From assembly GCA_041665785.1 (NCBI GenBank), contig JBAYIE010000003.1, positions 94,773 through 158,772 on the forward strand: a DNA stretch of 64,000 nt, written 5' to 3'. The notes under the pieces were generated by a model that did no database searches, had not been told where the DNA came from, and was given only the letters and a program-made list of their open reading frames with translations. Source of the DNA: JBAYIE01 sp041665785. GTDB lineage: Bacteria; Bacteroidota; Bacteroidia; UKL13-3. Positions 1-8,100 of this stretch are shown here, piece after piece (position 1 is the first letter of the stretch; every line of letters begins with the position of its first letter). The translations under genes and the position numbers were made by a program.

Positions 1-406
1 GAACCGACACCCGTTCTGCCGAGTTGCTTTCGTATTTCAGAGTAGTATTTCCAAGGGTAACAATCATGGCACTCGCTTCGGCCAGCGTTGAGTTTTCCTG
101 AATGCGTTTTAGTTCATCGAGTTTAGGACTGGGGCGATTCATGTATTTCCACCATTGATAGTCATCGGTAAATAACCAGGGCCATTTATCTACAAAAACT
201 ACGTCTTTACCCAACGATTCTACACTATTCTGCACATTGCGTTCGAGCGAATCAACCAGGGTTAAAACCATGATGATACAAAATATTCCGATGGTAATGC
301 CCAGTGTCGAGAGTGTTGCCCTTACTTTATTTTGCACCAATGCCCTGAAAGCGAAAAAAACACTTTCGTTCAGTTGGTTGATTTGTATTCTTAGCGTATT
401 CAGCAT
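1..406 (-). CDS. MacB/FtsX-like ABC transporter permease, N-terminal part only
   Basis: The gene runs off the left edge, so only about the first 135 residues are present. The start begins MLNTLRIQINQLNESVFFAF, followed by a hydrophobic segment (about residues 30-50, containing TLGITIGIFCIIMVLTLVD) and then the beginning of a periplasmic domain. A short cytoplasmic lead, one membrane span and a large periplasmic domain is the usual N-terminal plan of MacB/LolC-type permeases, which move lipids, peptides or drugs using ATP hydrolysed by a partner protein. The partner ATPase is not in the window. A -7 element lies 12 bases upstream. The family call is from pattern recognition on a fragment. Confidence 0.75.
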   Translation of the reverse strand, partial: MLNTLRIQINQLNESVFFAFRALVQNKVRATLSTLGITIGIFCIIMVLTLVDSLERNVQNSVESLGKDVVFVDKWPWLFTDDYQWWKYMNRPSPKLDELKRIQENSTLAEASAMIVTLGNTTLKYESNSAERVSV

Positions 407-417
407 GTGTTACAGGG

Positions 418-425
418 CAAAGATA
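418..425 (-). promoter_or_regulatory. Bacteroidota -7 element for the MacB-like gene
   Basis: On the minus strand this reads TATCTTTG, an exact match to TAnnTTTG, 12 bases upstream of the ATG. No well-spaced TTG at -33 was found, so only the -7 half is supported. Confidence 0.45.
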
Positions 426-509
426 TTGATTTGAAGCAATTGATGGCAGGGTGTTTAAATGCGGTCAAATACAGCGAATATGTTTTCCTTTTGTTTATTT
501 TGCGTGTTC

Positions 510-1514
510 ATGAAAAAAGAAACAGTTGTAAGCGGAATCAGGCCAACAGGTAATTTGCACCTCGGAAATTACGAGGGTGCAGTTCGCAATTTTGTGAAGA
601 TGCAATACGAGCATTCGTGCTATTTTTTTATAGCAGATTACCATTCCTTAACCACTCACCCTAATCCCAAAGATCTCCATCAAAGTGTACATACGGTGCT
701 GGCTGAATATCTGGCATGCGGAATTGATCCCGAGGCATGTGCCATTTATATTCAGAGTGATCTGCCCGAAATACCTGAATTGTATATGTTACTCAATATG
801 CATGCCTATCTGGGAGAATTGGAAAGGGTGGCTTCGTTCAAAGAAAAAGCCCGCACACAACCCAATAATATCAATGCAGGTTTATTGACTTACCCGGTTT
901 TAATGGCGGCTGATATTATTTTGCACAAGGCCACTAAAGTACCGGTTGGAAAAGATCAGGAGCAGCATCTGGAAATGGCGCGTACCTTTGGAAACCGGTT
1001 TAACCGCATCTATAATGTAGAGATCTTTCCCGAGCCTTATGCATTCAATTTCGGTACCGAGCTGGTTAAGATTCCGGGATTACAGGGTGGAGGAAAGATG
1101 AGTAAGAGCGATGGTGATAATAATGTGATCAACCTATCGGATCCTGCAGATACCATTCGTAAAAAGATAAGCCGCGCTGTTACGGATACAGGCCCAACCC
1201 AACCTGATTCACCCGTAAGTCCTGCCGTTCAAAATCTCTTCGATCTGATGAAACGGGTATCGACTCTCGACACGCTCGTACATTTTGAGGAGGCCTACAA
1301 AAATTGCAGCATACGCTATGGTGATTTAAAGAAGCAATTGGGCGAGGATCTGGTAAATTACCTTTCACCGGTCAGGGAAAAAATAGATGCCATGCAACAG
1401 GATGATGCCTATCTGGCAAAGGTAGCTAAAACAGGTGCAGAGAAAGCCCGCGAAAGTGCTACGGTAACTTTGCGTGAAGTGCGTGAAGCCATTGGGGTTC
1501 GCAAATTTTATTGA
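510..1514 (+). CDS. trpS: Tryptophanyl-tRNA synthetase
   Basis: Charges tRNA-Trp with tryptophan in the cytoplasm. The class I HIGH motif appears as TGNLHLGNYEGAV near residues 11-23, and the KMSKS loop as GGGKMSKSDGDNNVI in the middle of the protein. From the chosen ATG it is 334 residues, normal for bacterial TrpRS. The reading frame is open 17 codons further upstream (MRSNTANMF...), but homologues begin MKKETVVSGIRPTG, so the start at 510 is preferred. It stands alone, divergent from the MacB-like gene and convergent with ctlX. Confidence 0.96.
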   Translation: MKKETVVSGIRPTGNLHLGNYEGAVRNFVKMQYEHSCYFFIADYHSLTTHPNPKDLHQSVHTVLAEYLACGIDPEACAIYIQSDLPEIPELYMLLNMHAYLGELERVASFKEKARTQPNNINAGLLTYPVLMAADIILHKATKVPVGKDQEQHLEMARTFGNRFNRIYNVEIFPEPYAFNFGTELVKIPGLQGGGKMSKSDGDNNVINLSDPADTIRKKISRAVTDTGPTQPDSPVSPAVQNLFDLMKRVSTLDTLVHFEEAYKNCSIRYGDLKKQLGEDLVNYLSPVREKIDAMQQDDAYLAKVAKTGAEKARESATVTLREVREAIGVRKFY

Positions 1515-1611
1515 GCAGGTTGATTCTTACTTGCCGCAATAAAACTTCTCAATAATTGCTAAACTTTTGTATCAGGGATCTAATCTGTTTTTCAATTCAG
1601 CATATTAATAG

Positions 1612-2526
1612 TTATGATGTTTTTGGAGGCAGAAATACTTCTGCCAGCATGCATCTTACACTTCCACCACCATGCGACTCAATTGTGGGTATAGGCGAAT
1701 GAATGATCCGGCCGTATTTTTCGAGACGCGTGATTTGTTCCGGCAATAAAGCTTCATAAGCTGCGCTGCTCATAACGATATATTTTTCTCCTTCGGTATT
1801 GTGCACTTCGAGCATATTTCCTGCAAAATGATTCATCTGATCAATGCTTATAGGAATAATTTCTTTAGAAGTAGATTGAACAATGCGGTGTTTTTGCTCT
1901 TCATCCGGGATGCAATCCAGGCAGATGACCATGAATTTTTCACCCAGACACAGGATAACATTGGTATGGTAGATGGGCTGATGATTTTCATCGAAGGCAT
2001 TAAACGCCATCAGTTCATAACCCAGTTTGTTGCAAAATTGCTGCAATAAAGTTTTATGAGTACGCGGAGAAATGCAGGCATAGCACAGATGAGTATCCCG
2101 GTCGAGTACCATACTGCCTGTTCCTTCCAGGAATTGTTGTTCTTTCTCACTACCGGTAAAATCGAGAATATCATACATCACAAATCGTTCGGCCAGGGTC
2201 TGCAGTATATCTGCGCGGCGCTCCAGACGACGGTTTACGGCATGCATCGGATACACAACAACCAAACCTTCTTCATGCGTTGAGATCCAGTTATTGGGAA
2301 AAATGGAATCCGGTGTATGCGGTTCAATGGTATCATCAACGGTAAGCACCTGCATCCCATGATCCCGAAGCAATTTTACCAGGGCATTGAATTCGCGCAG
2401 CGCCCGTTCCTGTGCATCAGGTCTTCTGGATTCACTGTGCTGAAATGCATTGGTGGAGGCAGTTTCATCGTTGTATTGAAATCCTACGGGCCTGATCATC
2501 AAAAGGGTGGATGCTGTCTGGCTCAT
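1612..2526 (-). CDS. ctlX: Arginine-deiminase-fold hydrolase, CtlX type
   Basis: A 304-residue member of the guanidino-group modifying (amidinotransferase/arginine deiminase) superfamily. Family signatures are FPNNWISTHE (about residues 76-85), EGTGSMVLDR, the histidine in YHTNVILCLG, and the C-terminal catalytic cysteine in GGGSVRCMLAEVF. CtlX proteins are linked to citrulline utilisation; the exact substrate here is inferred. It is divergent from an arginase across 124 bases, which fits a role in arginine/citrulline turnover. No signal peptide is seen, so it is cytoplasmic. Confidence 0.85.
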   Translation of the reverse strand: MSQTASTLLMIRPVGFQYNDETASTNAFQHSESRRPDAQERALREFNALVKLLRDHGMQVLTVDDTIEPHTPDSIFPNNWISTHEEGLVVVYPMHAVNRRLERRADILQTLAERFVMYDILDFTGSEKEQQFLEGTGSMVLDRDTHLCYACISPRTHKTLLQQFCNKLGYELMAFNAFDENHQPIYHTNVILCLGEKFMVICLDCIPDEEQKHRIVQSTSKEIIPISIDQMNHFAGNMLEVHNTEGEKYIVMSSAAYEALLPEQITRLEKYGRIIHSPIPTIESHGGGSVRCMLAEVFLPPKTS

Positions 2527-2620
2527 GTGTTGTGTTTATTTAGCCATTCAAATCAAAAGAAAATCGGTGTGCATGCCTTTTGATAGTTTCAACATTTTAA
2601 GCACAGTTGGTTAATTTCTT

Positions 2621-2628
2621 TAGATTTG
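2621..2628 (+). promoter_or_regulatory. -7 element upstream of arginase
   Basis: TAGATTTG matches TAnnTTTG and lies 22 bases ahead of the arginase ATG, in the divergent spacer shared with ctlX. The nearest upstream TTG (2607-2609) is too close to act as the usual -33 element. Confidence 0.4.
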
Positions 2629-2650
2629 CAGCGGACCATGCAGCCTTTTT

Positions 2651-3616
2651 ATGCGCGATAAGCGATTCAAGTTAGTTACCGTTGAGAGTGATTTTGGAGC
2701 CGGAAAACGTGGTGCCGCAATGGGCCCGCAAGCCCTGATCGAAGAATTAAAACAAGCACAATTTGATGCCTTTGATGTATACAACTATGTACGTCTGGCA
2801 CCAAGGGAAGAGGAACCCAGCATGGAAACCCCATATGGCCGGAACATCGAAAACATCACCAGCTTTCAGTTTAAAATTTGTCAGAATATTTCTGAAATCA
2901 TTCAAATTGGTAAAGTACCCTTTATCTTATCCGGCGACCACAGCAGTGCCAATGCACTGGTATCCGGAATCAAAGATTTTTATGCCAACAGCAGAATTGG
3001 GGTTATTTGGGTAGATGCCCATGCCGATTTGCACAGTCCGTACACCACACCATCTGGTAATATTCACGGGATGCCCATTGCTGCATTGATGGGCGATGAT
3101 CACCGCGAAATCGGACACAATCAACCCCGGGAGGTTACGCGGAAATTATGGGAAGATTTGAAGCGTCTCGGACGCAGAAGAATTACTCCGAAAATTCAGT
3201 CAGACGATCTTGTTTTTATTGCATTACGCAGTACCGAACCTGAAGAAGAGTATATCATTACAAAAGAACAAGTGAAGGCATTTCGACCGGATGATATTCG
3301 TAAACACGGGATTGCCAAAATTGCTGATATGACCTTAAAGTATCTGTCGAACTGCGATTATATTTTTGTTTCATTTGATGTAGACAGTCTGGATTCGTCT
3401 GTTTCAACCGGAACCGGTACACCTGTATCCGATGGGCTTTCAGTTGATGAGGCACAACTCTTACTGACTAAATTGATTTCCCAAAGAAACCTGATCGGTT
3501 TTGAAATTACAGAGATCAATCCCATGCTGGATGAAATTAATCCGATGCACAAAATTATTTGTCAGCTGGTCCGTCAGATTTTTAAAGAAACAGATATTGG
3601 GCGGATACACGAATAG
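2651..3616 (+). CDS. rocF: Arginase (ureohydrolase family)
   Basis: Hydrolyses arginine to ornithine and urea with a two-manganese centre. All metal-binding stretches are visible: SGDHS (about residue 97), WVDAHADLHSP (about 120), and SFDVDSLDSSVSTGTGTP (about 240-257), followed by GFEITEINPMLDE, the usual C-terminal ureohydrolase signature. The length of 321 residues is normal. Agmatinase is the main alternative, but DADLHSP and the C-terminal motif fit bacterial arginases better. An overlapping 7-codon micro-ORF begins at 2638 but has no support. It is divergent from ctlX and convergent with dapA. Confidence 0.88.
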   Translation: MRDKRFKLVTVESDFGAGKRGAAMGPQALIEELKQAQFDAFDVYNYVRLAPREEEPSMETPYGRNIENITSFQFKICQNISEIIQIGKVPFILSGDHSSANALVSGIKDFYANSRIGVIWVDAHADLHSPYTTPSGNIHGMPIAALMGDDHREIGHNQPREVTRKLWEDLKRLGRRRITPKIQSDDLVFIALRSTEPEEEYIITKEQVKAFRPDDIRKHGIAKIADMTLKYLSNCDYIFVSFDVDSLDSSVSTGTGTPVSDGLSVDEAQLLLTKLISQRNLIGFEITEINPMLDEINPMHKIICQLVRQIFKETDIGRIHE

Positions 3617-3639
3617 CAGAAACCCTCGTTGACTGCGGA

Positions 3640-4512
3640 CTAACCGATAGCTAATGAACGTAATCGGGTTTCCAGTTCTTTATTTACCGGTGCTAATGGC
3701 AAGCGTACGGTTGTACCGCATAATCCCAACTCATTCAACAATATTTTTACTCCACCCGGACTTCCATCCTGAAAAATGGATTTCATGGCTTCATAACGGC
3801 TATAATGAAGCATACGGGCTGTTTCATAATCACCCTGCAAACCGGCACGTACCATATTGGAGAAATCTTTCGGGATAGCATTTGCAACCACCGAAATCAC
3901 TCCAATCATACCTATGGATAAAAGCGGAAGGGTGAGGTTATCGTCTCCTGAAATTACTGCAAAACCAGCAGGCTTTTCTTTCAGAATATCCATGATTTGC
4001 TCAAAGTTTCCGGATGCTTCCTTGGTACCGAGAAAATTACCTGATGCATTGGCCAATCGCAGTGTGGTCGCAGCCGAAATAGACGAACCTGTTCTTCCCG
4101 GAACATTATAGATCAGTACCGGTTTTGGGGCGGCATGAGCTATGGCCATATAATGCTGGTAAATACCTTCCTGATTGGGTTTATTGTAATACGGACTCAC
4201 TGAAAGGATGGCATCGTATCCTGAGAAATTGAAGGATTGAATGGTTTCGACCACTTCTGCAGTATAATTTCCTCCAATACCGGCAATACAAGGAACACGG
4301 CCGTTTACATGTTTGACGATAAAGTCGTATACCTGTTTTTTCTCTGCTTTGGTCAGAGTTGGTGTTTCGCCTGTAGTACCTAAGGCTACCACATACTCCA
4401 CACCACCATGAATAACATGGTCTATAATATTTCCTAATGCAGTAAAATCAATGCTGTAATCCGTATTAAACGGGGTGACCAGCGCAACTCCGGTTCCTTT
4501 CATGGCGAACAT
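3640..4512 (-). CDS. dapA: 4-Hydroxy-tetrahydrodipicolinate synthase
   Basis: First committed step of lysine and meso-diaminopimelate synthesis: condenses pyruvate with aspartate semialdehyde. The protein shows GTTGETPTL (pyruvate-carboxylate binding), the tyrosine of SPYYNKP, the YNVPGRTG segment and the Schiff-base lysine in GTKEASGNF. The length of 290 residues is typical. The start ATG overlaps the stop of the upstream DUF6913 gene as TAATG, suggesting coupled translation; a second in-frame ATG three codons later is possible (MKGTGVALVTPF). Confidence 0.95.
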   Translation of the reverse strand: MFAMKGTGVALVTPFNTDYSIDFTALGNIIDHVIHGGVEYVVALGTTGETPTLTKAEKKQVYDFIVKHVNGRVPCIAGIGGNYTAEVVETIQSFNFSGYDAILSVSPYYNKPNQEGIYQHYMAIAHAAPKPVLIYNVPGRTGSSISAATTLRLANASGNFLGTKEASGNFEQIMDILKEKPAGFAVISGDDNLTLPLLSIGMIGVISVVANAIPKDFSNMVRAGLQGDYETARMLHYSRYEAMKSIFQDGSPGGVKILLNELGLCGTTVRLPLAPVNKELETRLRSLAIG

Positions 4513-5054
4513 TATTTAATGGTCCGCAAATAAAAGTCAATTTGCTTAATTAAAAAACGGATGTCGTTGTTATTGCCAGTATCGATCATGGCATCCATAT
4601 ATTCCGTTCCATCGGGCATATTTGGTCCAACACGGTATTTAGCCCGTGCATATGCCGAAAGTGCCAGCATGGGGAGTATGGGTGTTACGTACAAATTTAA
4701 GAGCAGGTCGAATTCCATTTCCAGAAAGCGGCCGATTTTCGATTTGTCGGGCAAATTAAAAGGTGTTAATTTTTCCTTTGAATAATATTCGCTCTGCAGG
4801 GTAAACTTTTTATTTCCCGGTAAAGTTTTCAGGTCTACATACCCCAACAGAAAAACCTTTTTACCCTGACTGCGCAATTCAACGGCATACTTGTGAATCA
4901 ATGCTTCATTCTCGAGCAGCAAACCGTCGTAAAGAATACCAATTTCCTTAGCGTCTTGCAGTGAAGTATAGGCACGTTGCAACGGATGTGAACGTGTGAA
5001 TTGATGCAATATGCGTGTACCAATTATGTTGCGAAGTTGATTGATCAGCGACAT
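4512..5054 (-). CDS. DUF6913 family protein
   Basis: A 180-residue protein of unknown function, rich in lysine and leucine, without a signal peptide or clear membrane span. The segment KEIGILYDGLL and the later GRFLEMEFDLLLNLYV and RAKYRVGP are family-like stretches. It is recalled as a Bacteroidota protein commonly next to dapA, and here its stop codon is shared with the dapA start (TAATG). That tight coupling suggests a role tied to lysine or peptidoglycan precursor synthesis, but nothing in the sequence shows a reaction. Confidence 0.7.
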   Translation of the reverse strand: MSLINQLRNIIGTRILHQFTRSHPLQRAYTSLQDAKEIGILYDGLLLENEALIHKYAVELRSQGKKVFLLGYVDLKTLPGNKKFTLQSEYYSKEKLTPFNLPDKSKIGRFLEMEFDLLLNLYVTPILPMLALSAYARAKYRVGPNMPDGTEYMDAMIDTGNNNDIRFLIKQIDFYLRTIK

Positions 5055-5136
5055 GTGGGTAGATGCGAAAGTAATGAATCACGTGCCAAAGTAAAATGAA
5101 TCATCGACTTTGGTGAATACAACGCTATGCCTGATT

Positions 5137-6618
5137 TCAAAAATTGCGGCGTTGTTTCTTCCAGGCTGAAGTTTCTCCTGATGGTTGTTGTATTGATGCA
5201 GGTGTTTGTTTTTTATGAAACAAAGATGCGGCTATGGCCAACGTTTCCGGAGATTCAGGATTGGATGTATGAAGTAGCTGCGGGGTAAAGTATTTTTGGA
5301 TAAATCCTGTATCAAAATTTCCTGCAATAAAAGCAGGATGTTCCATCACAAATTTCCCAAACGACAATGTAGTTTCAATTCCACTAATGCGATAATCGGC
5401 AATGGCGCGAATCATACGCAACCGCGCCTCTTCACGCGTTTTGCCAAAAGTGATCAGTTTTGCAATCATGGGATCATACTGAATGGGTATGCTCATACCT
5501 TCTTCAAAACTATCGTCTACACGAACCCCAAATCCCTGCGGTGTTTGATAAGTGAGCAAGGTGCCTATATCAGGAAGAAAATTATTCGCGGGATCTTCCG
5601 CACAAACCCGCAATTCAAATGCATGTCCGTGAATATGCAGGTCATCTTGCGTATATCCGAGGGTTTCACCATTAGCAATCCGTATTTGTTCTTTCACCAG
5701 ATCGAGTCCTACAATTTGTTCGGTTACCGGATGCTCAACCTGCAAACGGGTATTCATTTCCAGAAAATAAAAATTCAGGTTTTCATCCACCAGAAATTCA
5801 ACCGTTCCGGCTCCGGTATAATTGGCGGCCCGGGCAACATTCACAGCAGCTTCACCCATTTTTTTGCGAATGGCAGGAGTCAGAACCGAAGAAGGTGCCT
5901 CTTCCACCAATTTCTGGTGCCGGCGTTGAATCGAGCACTCTCGTTCAAACAAATAAACAATATTGCCATGCTGATCGCCTAAAATCTGTATTTCAATATG
6001 ACGGGGAGCAGCAACATATTTTTCTATAAAAACTGCACCATCTCCAAATGCAGAAATAGCTTCGCCTTGAGCCATTTTAATTTGTTCCTCAAATTCCGAT
6101 TCCGCATTTACAACGCGCATACCTTTACCTCCACCACCGGCTGAAGCTTTAATCAAGACCGGATATCCGATGCCGGTTGCAATCTTTTTGGCTTCCGCTA
6201 TATCCGAAATGGCCTCTTTAGTACCCGGAACCAGTGGTACATTAAATTGTTCAACAGCCTGCTTGGCACCTAATTTACTACCCATGATGCGCATGGCTTC
6301 AGGCTCAGGACCAATAAAAATAATTCCGGAAGCTTTTACTTTGGCTGCGAATTCGGCGTTTTCACTTAAGAAACCGTAACCCGGATGTATGCCATCAACG
6401 CCTGTTTCAAGAGCTACCTCCAGTATTTTATCCATAAGCAGATAAGATTGCGAGGAGGGGGGAGGTCCAATACATACAGCTTCATCGGCGTAGCGAACGT
6501 GCAATGCGTTTCGATCAGCTTCACTAAACACAGCCACGGTTTTTATACCCATTTCTTTAGCTGTACGCATCACGCGTATAGCAATTTCGCCGCGATTGGC
6601 TACTAATATTTTCTTCAT
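5137..6618 (-). CDS. accC: Acetyl-CoA carboxylase, biotin carboxylase subunit
   Basis: ATP-dependent carboxylation of biotin, the first half-reaction of malonyl-CoA formation. It starts MKKILVANRGEIAIRVMR, then HPGYGFLSENAEFA, the ATP-grasp glycine loop KASAGGGGKGMRVV (about residues 159-172), EKYVAAPRHIEIQ, and FLEMNTRLQVEHPVTE. At 493 residues it is about 40 longer than AccC of E. coli; the extra is a low-complexity C-terminal tail (KKQTPASIQQPSGETSAWKK). Subunits of pyruvate or propionyl-CoA carboxylase look similar, and no biotin carrier gene is nearby, so the partner complex is not certain. Confidence 0.88.
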   Translation of the reverse strand: MKKILVANRGEIAIRVMRTAKEMGIKTVAVFSEADRNALHVRYADEAVCIGPPPSSQSYLLMDKILEVALETGVDGIHPGYGFLSENAEFAAKVKASGIIFIGPEPEAMRIMGSKLGAKQAVEQFNVPLVPGTKEAISDIAEAKKIATGIGYPVLIKASAGGGGKGMRVVNAESEFEEQIKMAQGEAISAFGDGAVFIEKYVAAPRHIEIQILGDQHGNIVYLFERECSIQRRHQKLVEEAPSSVLTPAIRKKMGEAAVNVARAANYTGAGTVEFLVDENLNFYFLEMNTRLQVEHPVTEQIVGLDLVKEQIRIANGETLGYTQDDLHIHGHAFELRVCAEDPANNFLPDIGTLLTYQTPQGFGVRVDDSFEEGMSIPIQYDPMIAKLITFGKTREEARLRMIRAIADYRISGIETTLSFGKFVMEHPAFIAGNFDTGFIQKYFTPQLLHTSNPESPETLAIAASLFHKKQTPASIQQPSGETSAWKKQRRNF

Positions 6619-6712
6619 GAGGTTCGAGCAATTCTATGGGCGAATATAGAATTTTGAATGGAGATAGAAATTCTTGTTCTATGAGGGTTATCAGGCAGGA
6701 TCAAGCCGCCGA

Positions 6713-8092
6713 TCAATACATCTTGAACACCTTTGGATTACGGCCAAATACCAGGTTTATTCCAAAACTGAAATAGAGATTACGTGCCCGGGTTGGTTTA
6801 ATAAAGGTCATCAGGTTATCGCAGAAAAAGAAGAATTGAACCGGACCTAAGCGGGAACTGGTTCCTGCTCCGAAATCATTTCCGCCAAATGTTTTAACGG
6901 AATAATTTCCGGTAATCTGCCAGTTTCTTCCCAACCGGCGCATATAACTACCGGTGTAAGCACTGTAAAAAGTTCCTCCGACGGATTGTCCCTGAAACAG
7001 GAATCCTACGCGATCCTTGGTGGTAAAGTCATAGTCAAGTCCTAAATAATATTTAGTAGGAATAGGAGTTACATAATTGTCGCGGGTAACATAGGCTTTC
7101 CCCAATTTCGATGCCATGCTGTCTATCAATATATCGCGGGCATTGTCTTTATTGTTTACCTCATCCAGGGTTAAACCATTGAATTCCACTTTTGAATCGT
7201 CGATTTTGTAGTTGTACGTATTGCTTTTCCAATTAATGGAAGAACCTATATCTACCACTGATAAATAGCCACTAAAATTGGTATTGAACTGATACCCGAT
7301 TCCTATATCAAATCCATAACCACGATTGGGTAATTCAGGTAATTTACGTACCACATTTTTGAATTCCTTATCATCATCGGTTACCGGTTTTCCATCTACT
7401 GAATCCTGTGCGATCACCAATGGTAAACCACCTGTACGAATATTACCACTCATAGTTAAGGTCACCGGAAAGGGAATTACGCTGGATGTATTGAGATTCA
7501 TACGAATGCGTTCGGTTTGCAAATTGGCTATACCGGCCAGCACCTTAAACCGGGCGCCAATGCTTAAGCGGCGAAACTCCTTGCTGAGTCCAATTCCGGT
7601 TTCATTGTAAACATTCAGATTCAAATTAAACAGATCGTAGTTCTGTGTTTTGCCGATGAAATAATTATTTCCCTGAGAAAGGAACCCAATAAATTCTTTG
7701 GAAACATTGAATACGTTTTGATTGGCTTTGATAGAATTGTTTATGCTTATATACCAACCTTTTATCGGAAAGCGTATAAAGAACAAATCAAAATTTACAG
7801 GAATATTGAATCCAACAGCACCATCCATGTCATCGTACAGGGTATTCATATTTAAAAAGCCCTCATCCATGTTCGAAGCAATGGTATGCAGATCAATTCC
7901 GGTCAGATTGAAACGAAGCCCAAGGTTGTTGAGTACAGGTAGTCCGACTGTAAGTTTATATTCCGGCGCAAATGCAGGATTAATATAAGAAGCCCTGTAT
8001 AATCCCCTCAGGGAAGGAAGTGTGGTGTGCAATTGCTGGGCATTGGCCTTCAACAACAGAAAACTAAATAGGATACAAAGTAATTTTTTCAT
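6713..8092 (-). CDS. DUF5723 family outer-membrane protein
   Basis: 459 residues with a signal peptide ending near NAQQLHT. The rest is beta-rich with many aromatic strand-like segments (GWYISINNSIKAN, YYLGLDYDFTTKDRVGFLFQG, LYFSFGINLVFG) and an aromatic C-terminal region, as in beta-barrels. It begins after the signal with SLRGLYRASYINPAFAPEYK, a feature of Bacteroidota barrel proteins related to PorV/PorP-type families. Function unknown. It is the last gene of a likely three-gene unit: only 8 bases separate it from the upstream lipoprotein gene. Confidence 0.7.
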   Translation of the reverse strand: MKKLLCILFSFLLLKANAQQLHTTLPSLRGLYRASYINPAFAPEYKLTVGLPVLNNLGLRFNLTGIDLHTIASNMDEGFLNMNTLYDDMDGAVGFNIPVNFDLFFIRFPIKGWYISINNSIKANQNVFNVSKEFIGFLSQGNNYFIGKTQNYDLFNLNLNVYNETGIGLSKEFRRLSIGARFKVLAGIANLQTERIRMNLNTSSVIPFPVTLTMSGNIRTGGLPLVIAQDSVDGKPVTDDDKEFKNVVRKLPELPNRGYGFDIGIGYQFNTNFSGYLSVVDIGSSINWKSNTYNYKIDDSKVEFNGLTLDEVNNKDNARDILIDSMASKLGKAYVTRDNYVTPIPTKYYLGLDYDFTTKDRVGFLFQGQSVGGTFYSAYTGSYMRRLGRNWQITGNYSVKTFGGNDFGAGTSSRLGPVQFFFFCDNLMTFIKPTRARNLYFSFGINLVFGRNPKVFKMY

Positions 8093-8100
8093 CTACCGGA

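Noticed and set aside
2638..2661. Seven-codon micro-ORF overlapping the arginase start
   Set aside because: It is short, unsupported by a ribosome site, and is expected by chance.
5296..5982. 228-codon open frame on the plus strand
   Set aside because: It lies wholly opposite accC, whose ATP-grasp and biotin-carboxylase motifs are clear; the protein from the plus frame has no recognisable domain.
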